A program made the position numbers and the translations under genes. Below are positions 39,254 through 51,100 of a DNA stretch of 64,000 bases, one piece after another. The DNA comes from Raphanus sativus (lineage: Eukaryota; Streptophyta; Magnoliopsida; Brassicales; Brassicaceae). Location of the stretch: positions 15,480,800 to 15,544,799 of the forward strand of contig NC_079518.1 in the NCBI RefSeq assembly GCF_000801105.2, read 5' to 3'. The notes beneath the pieces are model-generated. The model searched no databases, was not told the DNA's origin, and worked only from the letters and a program-made list of their open reading frames with translations. Position 1 is the first letter of the stretch. Each line of letters opens with the position of its first letter.

Positions 39254-40100
39254 TTAGATTGGTGCGAACACCTAAATAAATTTTATTAATCCAAATAAAA
39301 ATTATTTCTATTTTATATGGTAAAGAATTAATTTAAATGATATTTATATTTTTAATATTGATATCTATTAACTAATGTTTTTATTCATATTGTTTTTTAT
39401 CGTTTTGTATATTTTATAACAAAAAATTAATTACTGATAACAAAATTTTAATTGTGAGATGTTTACTAAATTTAGTAATTTATAATTTAATATTAAGTTG
39501 TCAATATTTGATCAAAACTTGAATCAAAAAGATTGTTCAAAGCTTCGAAATTAATATTTATGTATTTGTATGGTATATAGTTTAATTATATGTATATATA
39601 TATATATATTAATCTTAATATTTATTAAATAATATTTCCTACTTATATGATTTCGTAATCATTTTTATCTTGTCGTAACAAAATTTTTAAACCATGGTCA
39701 CAAAAATTTCAATGTGAGATTTTTAACAGTTTTAATAACTTATAGTCATTTTTAAAAATTTAAAATATAACACATACGGAAAAATCTAAATTTTTATTAT
39801 TAATTTATTTTAATAAGTTAATTTTTTTTAAAGAAATGATAAAGGATGCTCTATTCTAATTTTTATTATTCAAAATCATTAATTGTCATATATATACTTT
39901 AGTTAAATTATAAAATTCCGTAATTTTATTTAAGGAAATAATGAAGAACATTAATAATTAATTTATTGTTAGTTTTAATAAAAAGCTTATTGTATATTCA
40001 TATGGACCAACCTACTTCTCTAATGATTCTAAAAATTATTGTGGTGATGACACATGGCTACACCAAATGTTGTAATGCTTCTCTTTTAATATATAGGGGA
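39254..40100 (-). mobile_element. Non-autonomous Helitron
   Basis: On the minus strand it starts TCCCCTATATATTAAAAGAG at 40100 after A. It ends with hairpin GGTG-TTCG-CACC, then AAT and CTAA at 39254, followed by T. All Helitron terminal rules are met (TC start, hairpin then CTRR, A/T insertion). The interior is AT-rich and non-coding. Confidence 0.75.
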
Positions 40101-41400
40101 TGGCATGGAAAATTGTAGCTGATGACATGGAAAATCGTAGCTGATGACATGGAAAATCGGTAAGTCAGCCGCCAAACGAACACATAACTCAGCCTAAATA
40201 AATAAGCCATCAAGTACAACATAAGTCAACTGCGACGTGAGTACTATTTGAATAATTAATCTTTCACTAATAAATCAATAGTAATTAGGTTGAAAAATAT
40301 TAAGTAACCGTATCGTCAAATAAATCAACCGTCAAATGAATGTTATTCTAGTAATTATTTTTTTACTAATAAGTCAGTCGTCATTAGGCTGAATTTACTG
40401 TTTATCCCGCCATTTAAACCTCAGTCTAAAACTATGGCTGATTATACATAAATCAGTCGTAAATTAATAACTCAATCAGCCGATTATCATTAAATAAACT
40501 AGAGAAAAATAACTCAGCTGTGTCTTAACTACAACTCAGTCAAATTTTTGAAAAGTCAGCCCGCCGATGTACAAATCAGCCATAACTTTTGTTTGTGACT
40601 CAGCTTTTATTTTATAAATCAGCCAGATTTCTACAAATCAACCGTCACTAACGGCTAACTTATGTTCATAAGTCAGCCCATATCTCATAAGACTATATGC
40701 AATGGGGTAGTTGAAAAAATTATTCAACTATTGAAAACTTGCAATGAGGCTGTTGAAAAAATAAAAAGAGGATGTGGATTCATCTTAGTTGAATTTATTC
40801 AACTAGTTGAAAAAATAGAATTAGGATCCATATGAAAGGCTTAAACCAATCAAAATTAGTATGTGTTCCACTCTCTTAGACACTCTCTTGGAAAGTGAAT
40901 GATGGATATTTTGCCTTTATGAAAACAAATAAATAAAAATAATGTAACTGCTGAATTCTAATTGGCTATTTAAATAACTTATATTTTTGTTTGCCCTACT
41001 TGCTTCAAGTGATTTATTTAATAGAAAATATATTTTTCCAAAAATGCATATATATCAAAATTCATCATTTTTTATTTCTTATAAATACATAAAATATTAA
41101 AATAAAATTCATAATTAAAATAAAAATGAAATTCGAAAACATTTATTTTTATCAGTAAATGGTAGAATGTTAACTTTTTTAAAAAAATATTATATAACAT
41201 AGATGCTAAATAAATGTTAATGCTTATGTGGAATAAAAAATGTAATATGGTGATGTGGATTGTAAAAATGTAAAAATATGGCTGTTGAATAAAAGAACCA
41301 TTGTGGATAGTATAAGTCAGTGTGTTGTTTAACTCAGCCGTCAATATCGCTGTAGCACTTTATGGCTGAGTTCATTAATACACGTTAGCGATGTTTTACG
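40101..41400. repeat. AACTCARCCGT motif array, right block
   Basis: Begins with a short direct repeat (GCTGATGACATGGAAAATCG twice from about 40118). About fifteen copies of AA(C/G)TCAGCCG-like motifs follow up to 40690, and two or three more from 41312 to 41360 after an inserted element. Most are in one orientation, with a few as GGCTGAGTT. Matches the left block at 38420. Confidence 0.7.
40692..41311. mobile_element. MITE-like insertion inside the motif array
   Basis: Short inverted ends ACTATATGCAATGG and CCATTGTGGATAGT, flanked by ATAAG on both sides (40687-40691 and 41312-41316). The motif array continues directly on each side, so the segment interrupts it. Internal GTTGAA / TTCAAC units repeat. 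The superfamily is not clear, since a 5-bp duplication is unusual for common plant MITEs. Confidence 0.55.
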
Positions 41401-41592
41401 TGGCATCGATTTTTTGCTTATGTGACAATAAAAATAATGACATTTTTTGTAAATAAATTTTGTCACAACAGAATAAAATGGCACATTGGATATTAAAAAA
41501 TACTAGTAATAAAAGAAAATTTATAAGATTCTGGTAAAAAAATCTTAAATGTGTGCTACGTAAAACTTCCTTTTTATCATAATTTTTAGTAA

Positions 41593-42699
41593 TCCCCTAT
41601 ATATTAATAGAGGATCTTTTAAAAATTTATAACATCAAACTTTGTACTAATTAAAAAACACCCTTGCTCTATATGTCACTAAATTAAGCTATTTGATGAC
41701 AAAAAACTATTAATTTTGCTTACGTGTCAGTCTAGAAATCAATTGGAAATTATGTTTGTCCAAATCCAATTGTTAGACAATGTATTTATACGGGATAGGA
41801 AATATGATTAACTATAATAAAACATATAAACTTTAGTTTAGCATTAAGATATGATCGTAACTACTCGAACTTAATCTACAAAACCTGGTGAATGAAAAAT
41901 ATTAGTCGATCATAAGAATTAACAAACAATATCAACATTGGAAACCTAAAAGTTGAGAAACAATTATCCAGTATAACAAAAAGTTTTTACAATACTCAGA
42001 CCATATAAAGTTTAATAAGAAATCATGACGATGGTTGTTTCATCCCAAAATACTTACTCTGATAGTTATACATCCGAAAAAGTTGACTAACAAACAAAAA
42101 CCCCACATCTTCTTACGTTAGTCTATATTAACCGTTATAGCACTTATATTGTCATGAAAAATTCTACATAAAACCTTACTAGCCATCTGTTATTATGGCC
42201 ATTGCAGTGCTGTATATCCGTGAATCGAAAAATTGAAGAAGCTGTCTGGTTTAGTATTTATAGTTGAACCGAACAATCTTTTTTTTTAAAAAATGGTTCG
42301 TACAGATTTAACCGAAACGTAACCATTATAAAGACATCAAAGATATTAATTTTTTAAAGGTTTGAATGATGTTTTTTCTTTCTAGATCAGAAAATAAATA
42401 ATAATCACTTNNNNNNNNNNNNNNNNNNNNNNNNNNNNNNNNNNNNNNNNNNNNNNNNNNNNNNNNNNNNNNNNNNNNNNNNNNNNNNNNNNNNNNNNNN
42501 NNNNNNNNNNAATAAAAAGTGTACGTGCAAAATCTTAAATAAACTAATTCATATATCATATAATTTTAAACGATTTTATTCAATATAATATAACTTTATA
42601 ACATATAAATATATCACAAACCTAAAATACTAATTCATATCCAACTTTATTTATAATAAACCAAAAACCCGCGCTTTCGAAGCGCGGATCCAAATCTAG
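41593..42699 (+). mobile_element. Non-autonomous Helitron (interrupted by a gap)
   Basis: Starts TCCCCTATATATTAATAGAG after A and ends with a perfect hairpin CCGCGCTT-TCG-AAGCGCGG (42669-42687), a spacer and CTAG at 42699, followed by T. A 100-N gap lies inside at 42411-42510. No coding capacity seen. Confidence 0.7.
42411..42510. other. Assembly gap (100 N)
   Basis: Scaffold gap placeholder inside the Helitron at 41593. Confidence 0.95.
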
Positions 42700-44140
42700 T
42701 CTATTATATTAAAAGAGAAGTCACAACTTCATTTCATGTGTGATATTTTAAATTGGACCATTATTTAGAAAGTTTATAAAATGTACATAACTTAACTATA
42801 ATATCATTAATATCTTCATTTTTATTTAAAATAAAATAAATATTTATTTAAGAAAACTCTAACAAAATCTTTTGAGAATCTTTCAGGATCATTTTAAAAA
42901 ATATTTCGAAAACTGATTAATTTAAATTTTAGTTATCATAAATATAATCAGATATTTAAATTAATTTAGTTTTGATTTATAAAAAATCATACAAAATATT
43001 TTAATGATAATAGCAACTTAAAATAATTACTTTTCAAAAATACATTTTACAAAGATTTTAAAAAGATTTAGTTGGAAAGCATTATCCATTTCTATTCAAA
43101 ATTTAATAAAAATATCTTATTTATTAAAACATAATCATGACTTATTACATGTGTAATGTTTTTTAATTTAAACTATCTCTTATAGGCCACAACTTTAAAT
43201 GCTTCTATCATGTAACATTACCATTTATGTGAATAATTTTTAACACAAATCATATATTCTTATTAATGGTTAAATTTTAATCTACACCCCTTTCATAGAT
43301 GAAACATTTAACCTCTTTACATATCGTATATGTGTATGGTTTTAGTAAACTATTGTTAGCATTTGTATATTCTATTGAGTTAAAAACATTTTATTTTATT
43401 ATTTCGAAGCGCGTATCCAAATCTAGTCTATTATATTAAAAGAGAAGTCACAACTTTATTTCATGTGTGATATTTTTAAATTGGACCATTATTTAGAAAG
43501 TTTATAAATGTATATAACTTAACTATAATATCATTTAATATCTTCATTTTTATTTAAAATAAAAATAAATATTTATTTAAGAAAACTCTAACAAAATCTT
43601 TTGAGAATCTTTTCAGGATCATTTTAAAAAAATATTTCGAAAACTGATTAATTTAAATTTTAGTTATCATATAATATAATCAGATATTTGAATTTAATTT
43701 AGTTTGATTTATAAAAAAATTATACAAAATATTTTAATGATAATAGCAACTTAAAATAATTACTTTTCAAAAATACATTTTACAAAGATTTTAAAAAGAT
43801 TTAGTTGGAAAGCATTATCCATTTCTATTCAAAATTTAAAATAAAAATATCTTATTTATTAAACACATAATCATGACTTATTACATGTGTAATGTTTTTT
43901 AATTTAAACTATCTCTTATAGGCCACAACTTTAAATGCTTCTATCATGTAACATTACCATTTATGTGAATAATTTTTAACACAAATCATATATTCTTATT
44001 AATGGTTAAATTTTAATCTACACCCCTTTCATAGATGAAACATTTAACCTCTTTACATATCGTATATGTGTATGGTTTTAGTAAACTATTGTTAGCATTT
44101 GTATATTCTATTGAGTTAAAAACATTTTATTTTATTATTT
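42675..44140. repeat. 0.73-kb tandem duplication across a Helitron junction
   Basis: Two adjacent copies of about 727-737 bp (42675-43401 and 43402-44140), very similar apart from small indels. Each begins TTTCGAAGCGCG, half of the upstream Helitron's hairpin, then carries CTAG and the next element's TCTATTATATTAAAAGAG start. The duplication therefore formed after two Helitrons were already adjacent. Confidence 0.85.
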
Positions 44141-44561
44141 AAAAACTATACCAGATTGATTTATTAATCAGTATATATAAAATTTTATATGTCCTACTCC
44201 AACTATAAATGAACGAACAATATATATACGAAATGAATGTATACATGAACGAATGCATTAAAATCTTACTATATTTTTTAAAAAAAATACATACTACTAA
44301 AAGAGAAAAATCGTTTTGAAACTAATCTTATTTACATGGTATATTATAATTTGTTTCACTAAAATTTAATTATTTTCGAAAGCATAATATATGCCAAAAA
44401 ATCAACTAAAATATAACACTATTGTATTTAAATAAGTCATATACACTTTTAAAAATATGCTTAATGTTTATATCATATATCACTAATGATGTAAACAAAA
44501 AAAACTTATGTAAATATGAATGAAAACAAACATCCGCGCGGTTGCGCGGATTGAGGTCTAG
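42700..44561 (+). mobile_element. Non-autonomous Helitron with duplicated 5' part
   Basis: Starts TCTATTATATTAAAAGAG immediately after the preceding element's CTAG; the same start recurs at 43427 because of the tandem duplication. Ends with hairpin CCGCGC-GGTT-GCGCGG (44534-44549), a spacer and CTAG at 44561, followed by T. The interior is AT-rich without genes. Confidence 0.75.
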
Positions 44562-44739
44562 TTTGTGGCTAAATGTGGCTTCATTTTTTCGACTATTTAG
44601 CCACAAAAAATCTGCGGAATAGCCACAGATTTGATCCATTTAAAATTTGTTGCTATTTTGTTGCTATTTGCGACTTACAAATTACAGCCACACAACTTTT
44701 GTAGCTAATTTGTGGCTAAATGAAGTTTTTCTTGTAGTG
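44562..44739 (-). mobile_element. Orphan CACTA end with TAGCCACA subterminal repeats
   Basis: The minus strand begins CACTACAAGAAAAACTTCA at 44739, a CACTA-type terminus different from the element at 38375. Six or so TAGCCACA(AA) / TTGTGGCTA motifs follow within 180 bp. The fragment stops exactly at the Helitron's 3' CTAG, and no partner end or transposase was found left of the Helitrons. Confidence 0.7.
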
Positions 44740-45082
44740 CACATCCACACAGAGAGAGAGGCGGAGTCTTGGATCGTGGAAGAGATCAACCAAGGTGGAG
44801 TGATGAATCGTGGAGAGATCAACCGACAAAAAGGTGGAATGAAACTCAATCGTCGAAGTGATTCATCAGGAGAGAAAAAGGAGAAACCAAACTGTGCATT
44901 TTTCTAACACGTATCCCACAAGATCTGTTTCTTTTTCGCTTAATTAAGAACCAACTCTTAAGGTAATTGTTATTTTTCTTTTTTTAATTACAACCAGGGT
45001 TTAATCCTGGTCTAAGTGTGTATTGATTTTTCCGTGCCAAAAGTATTATTAGTTTAAATCCCCTTTCGGATACACATTTGCC

Positions 45083-45089
45083 TATAAAT
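45083..45089 (+). promoter_or_regulatory. Candidate TATA box of the amine oxidase gene
   Basis: TATAAAT within CCTATAAATTTAAAC lies about 60 bp before the start codon, a normal distance for a short plant leader. There is no experimental support. Confidence 0.45.
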
Positions 45090-45144
45090 TTAAACATAAA
45101 CGAAGTCCATTAAATCAATCAATAAACAGTTCATAAAGAACAAT

Positions 45145-48100
45145 ATGGCTCCACTCCACTTCACCATTTTCATCTTCTTTTCTTTCATTTTTGCAATCTC
45201 ATCTTCAAGCTTTGCTCCATCGCGTCACCCATTTGATCCCTTAACCGAAACCGAACTCAAACTCGTCAAAACCATCATTAACAAGACGTACCCCATTGGT
45301 CCGAGCCACAAGTTTACTTTTCAATACGTTGGTCTCAACGAACCCGACAAGTCTCTAGTCTTGTCTTGGTACTCATCACCGAAACACACCATCAAACCAC
45401 CACCACGTCAGGCCTTTGTCATCGCTAGGGACAACGGAAAGTCTCGAGAGATTGTCGTTGACTTTTCTTCTCGAGCTATCGTCTCTGACAAGATCCACGT
45501 AGGCAATGGTTACCCTATGCTCACAAACGACGAGCAAGAAGCAGCCACCGAGCTTGTCCTCAAGTTCAAGCCGTTTCGTGACGCCCTCACAAAACGCGGT
45601 TTAAACATTTCGGAGACTGTGTTTACGACGTCAACTATTGGATGGTATGGTGAGAGTGAGGCAGAGACGGAGAGGGTTCTTAGGATGATGCCGTTTTATC
45701 TTGGCGGCACCGTCAACATGTACCTTAGACCTATTGAAGGAATGACCATACTAGTTAATCTTGACGTGATGAAAGTAACGGAGTTTAAGGATAGGTTAAC
45801 GGTTACTATGCCGAAGGCTAACGGAACGGAGTACCGTTACTCGGAACTTAAACCACCGTTTGGCCCGACGCTTCAAAACGCCGTCATTCTGCAGCCGGAC
45901 GGTCCAGGATTCAAGATCGACGGACACGTTGTGAGGTATAATGATCAACAATTATGGCTTATGGGTCTTTTTCTCTCTTTGACCAAACAATAAATACTAG
46001 ATCTTAAATCTTGACCCGCCCAACCGGGCAAGTATTTATTCTATGTTTTTAGTTTTTTTGTTTATACTAAATGATATATTTGTAATATTTAAAAATAAAT
46101 TTAGATTGAAAATTAATATTTGTAGTTACAATAAAAATTAAAAGTTTAATAAAATATTTTGATATAAATTTTAAAATTTTTAATTAAAATAATATAGATA
46201 TGGATCATATTTTTTTCTAATTCCAAAATCTTAGCATCCCTTGAAAACAAATAAAATATTTTTTTAATACATAAAATATATAAACATATTTGGAATTAAA
46301 ATAAATTTGTTAAAAAAGATTATTTTTATAGCTTGAAATATTTCCTTTCACTTTAAAAATTTTCTTTGTACTAATCATAATATATGTATATATATATCTG
46401 TAAATTAATATGTATTACATAATTGTTAATATAACATTTTAAAACAACAATTTTATTTATTACTTTGAATAATTATATTTTGTGATTTTAATAGTCTATT
46501 ATATCATAGTGTAGCATATAAAAATCAAATAATTATAACTAACTGGGCTTATATTATAAAAATGTTATACTATTATGAAAGCGTTATGTATTATATTATT
46601 TAACTTAGGTTTTTGTTCATATGGTTGGCTTATAAATTTTTGATAGTTTTAATGATTTCTAATTCAGTATTTTTTAAATCTAATCCAATTATATAACCAG
46701 TCCACGGTCGAGTTTAATTATTAGATCTAACTCAACTACGTCAAACTTAGTGCAACCATTGTATTGGTCTGGTTTAAAAACACCGGTTATTTCCTGTTTA
46801 TATTGAACTCAATAAGATTGGTTGCACAAAAAAGGTCAAATCTCATTTTAATTTACGGACACATTTTCTGAATCTAAGCTATCCAAAGTAGTAATAAATT
46901 TGAAGTTAATACCTTTCTTTCTATTGGCGTTTAGCTTATAGTGAAAGAACAATTAAATTTGAACAAATGTTTTGTTATCTATTCATACATTTCTTTTGTA
47001 TCTCTAACCTGAATTTTCCCATTCTTTTTAGTAATCTAGAATTTTTCTAACTAATTTACTCCTTCTGTTTCATAAAGATACATGTTTTAGAAAATTGTTT
47101 TGTTTTAAAATGATACATTTGTGTTTTTAATACATTTTTATCAACTAATAATAATTAATTGTAAATTTTCAAAAAATTAATTGTATTCATTAAGATTTTA
47201 TTGGTTTAAAACTATGAGAAATAGATATTCACTAAAAGTTATGCACTTAATACTGAAATTTAATATGTTTTATTAATTTATGTGAAAAAAAATTAAAACA
47301 TGTATCAATATGAAACAGAAGGAGTAGTTAAATATAAAATATTTGCACTCCCTACACACCAAACATTGCATATTTGCATTCCATACACTAAATACCCCAC
47401 AATTTTTTTCCCCCATCACTATCATTCTCTCCCTCCTCCACCCCTTTTCTATGGTATCTGCATTGTTTTAGGGTATTCAGCCGATTAACTCTTTTCAAAC
47501 CAGTTTGCCGAGTAAATTTTAAGCACTAGTCAATTCTCTCTCTTTTTTTTGTGACACCTAGTCAATTCTCTCAGCTCTAAGATAAAAATACGAAAAGCTG
47601 TCGGCTATCTTTGCATTATTTTAGTATTTTTTGATAAATAAATATATGTGCAGACAAATAGTTACCATCTGAAACATGTGCTGTGAAAATAATAATAAAA
47701 AGAAATTGAAATTTGAAAGTTCTTTCTGTTGAGGACCCATGCACAATAAGTTTGTCTGACTTTTCTGTTTAGAAAAATATATCATATCTCTCTCTCTCTT
47801 TTTTTCTTTTTTATGTTTAAAAAGTATATCATATTCCATCCATTCCAAAATAATACATGTTTTAAAATCTTCACACTTTTTAATAAACTATATTAAAACT
47901 TAGTAATAAATATATAATTTTCCATAATTTTATATTTACTATATTTTTAAACTAATAAAACTTTACAAAATGTAAATAAATGTTTTTAAACTTTAAATTT
48001 TTTCATTATTAGTTTACAAATGGAAATATTATCTATATTGTGACAAAAACTAAAGATCACCCTAACCCCCACAAAGATACTTCAGATTTGAAACTTTGGA

Positions 48101-51100
48101 GTTACTCTTATATATGGGTTTCTTTTTTGATATCTATATAATTTAAATCTTTACAATAGTTTGTTCATAGTAGGAAAAACAGTTTTTATAAAAACTATGC
48201 GTCCTCTGTATGATGCAAGCCAATATATATTAATTCCTAATAGTTAATTCAGAAGTTCTTTTAATCAGATTTTACCAATAAAAAAAGTTCTTTTAATCAG
48301 AAGTTATTATATACTTATTGACTATATATACACTGTGGTGGCGAATAGATGGGCGAATTGGGAGTTTCACATATCGTTCGACGTACGAGCCGGTATCGTA
48401 ATCTCTCTTGCATCCATGTTTGACATGGACGTGAAAAAATATCGGCAAGTTCTGTACAAAGGCCACTTGTCGGAGATGTTCATACCTTACATGGATCCAA
48501 GTGATGATTGGTATTTCATCACCTATCTTGATTGTGGAGATTTCGGTTGCGGCCAGTGCGCCGTGTCCCTTGAACCATACAGAGATTGTCCAGCAGGTGC
48601 AGTTTTTATGGATGGGGTTTTTGCAGGTCAAGATGGAACTCCTGCGAAAATTCCGAATGTTATGTGCATTTTCGAGAAATATGCTGGAGATATCATGTGG
48701 AGACATACAGAAGCTGAAATCCCAAACTTAGAAGTAATATTATATGTTGTTATATTATCATCCATAATGATTATGTCTCATGATATAATACATGATTTTT
48801 GTTTTTATATATGTTGATGCAGATTACAGAGGTTAGACCGGACGTAAGTCTTGTAGCGAGAATCGTGACCACCGTTGGGAACTACGACTACATAGTTGAT
48901 TATGAGTTCAAGCCTAGTGGTTCCATCAAAATGGGGGTAAAATAATCTTATCCTGCCTTTGTCTATTATATAGCTTGCTATATACATTTTCGTTTATCTG
49001 ATATACTAATTTAGACTCTTATTTTTATCTACTATTAACAAATTATAGTAGGACTATTTAAAAGAATTAGTTAATATAACATATTTGATTATTTAAATTA
49101 ATAATAAACCAACTATAAGTTTAAAATTTTTAATTATAAAAAATCTTTTGAAAAAGAATCTAACTAAATCTTACTTAACTTTAAAAATATTTTTATAAAA
49201 TAACATATTAATTAATTTCATATTTAATAATACAATATTGTTATAAATCAATGTTGACTAAAATTTTTATTATAAAACAAGAAAATAAAATTTATATTAG
49301 TTTTTATAAGTTCTATAACTATATTATGTATCATATAAAATAGAAGTACTATATGAATTAAATATGACAAAATTATATTAAATAGGTAATTAACAAGTTT
49401 TATTTTTTAAATTGTTTCAATTAAATAAGTGTTTTATTTTTTAAATTGTTTCAATTAAATAAGTTATCCTTCAGGATTAAAATGGTTTAAACAATATAAT
49501 ATTTTATAAAAAGTAAATTTATTAACATAGGGTAAACTTTTATACATACAACCACATATTATCTTTTTATTTATTTTGAAACTCTCAACAATTTATTGTT
49601 TAAAATGTTTATATACAAAAATATAATAGTATATAATAACTTTTATTTCATATACTATGTAAAAATATGTTATTAGAAAACTATGAAATTTTAGTAATTC
49701 ATTTAATATTAATGACAAATCAAAATTTAATTATAAATTTATTTATTTTTATTTTAATTATAACAAAATATGTTGAGAAAAATTGACAAACTACTACCAA
49801 AAATTTAAATATATTTTTATAAAATAATGTATAAATGTGGTAACAATAAAAAATCAAAACTCATGTAATCTTTCAAACTCAAAAATAGTAGTGTAATTTT
49901 TTAATGTTTTCTTGAAAAATAGAAAGTTTGAAAATAAATATCTGATAACAGGATTTTTCGGGATCCCTATCAAATGCAGTAGTATAAGAGATGTCGAACC
50001 AATTCTAGGTGATTTCAATGCACTGAGAATACAAATCTATACTTAATCTAAGTGCAATCAGGTTTTGAATGATAATATGAACTAGAACTATGCTAAAGTG
50101 CAACAAAGAAACAAGCTTTCAATCAATCTAGGACAATAGGACTCATGGGACTAGGCATTTGATTTCAAGTGATTAAGATCCAATATAAGGGTGGCAAACT
50201 TTCAATCAAAAGACTTCCTTAAGTCTAGAACACTGAAATAAGCAAGCTCTATGGTCAAGAAGAATGCTCATTTGCTTTAATCAACTAGACATCAAAGGTC
50301 TTTGAGCCTAAAAAATCTAAGCAATCATTAGGGATGAGTCTATTAACTATCTAAACTCTCTTAACACAATGGTCTTTGTGTAAGGTAAGTTTAGAGTAAG
50401 CTCTACTTGGTTCATACATTTTATCAAACACCTTGTGGGTGTGAAATGTTTAGAGCTCTAGAATAAAGAGACAAACTTTAATCTAGCATTAAGAGAAGTA
50501 GACAAGCAAGGAAACAAGAGATCTAACACTAAACACTCTAGATCTTCACTTAATCACCCTAATCACCCTAGCCCATGAATCCAAATGGTAACTACTCACT
50601 AATAGACATGAATAACCCAAAACCCATGGATGATTGAAGGTTAATCATGCTTAGTGGTCAAGATTTATCAATAATCACAAGAGATAGAGATGAAGAGAAG
50701 CTCAAGATTAAGTCTTTCACCAAAATAGCTAATGTGATTACAGAGAAAACAAGATATCCCTCAAAATTAGGTATAAAGGGTATTTATAGAAGTCTAAAAA
50801 CGAGCTGGGTCAACCCAACAAACCTGGGCCAACTCAATAAAAAAACAGTCTTTTTCGCTCGTAGCGACCTTGCATCCCGCTACAGTGGTCGCTACGTACG
50901 CTCGGGAGCCCTCCTAGCGACATGCTCTGGTCGCTACGGCTATGGTCGCTACAGGGTTGATATGCCTCTAGTAGATTGATCATAACTCCTTCAATACAGA
51001 TCCAAATGACTTGAAACCACTTCCATTAGAAAGCTAACTCAATTTACTTTGTCTTCCCAAAATTTGAGCTTCAAAAGATATCTTTAAGGCCTTTATCCAT

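Noticed and set aside
40101..41400. CRISPR-like repeat array
   Set aside because: Motif spacing is irregular, repeats are only about 10 bp, and the sequence is plant nuclear DNA.
45936..45993. Continuation of amine oxidase exon 1 to a stop at 45993
   Set aside because: A GT donor at 45936 joins in phase to exon 2 (AG + A TGG), restoring the conserved RWANWEF sequence, so this tail is intron.
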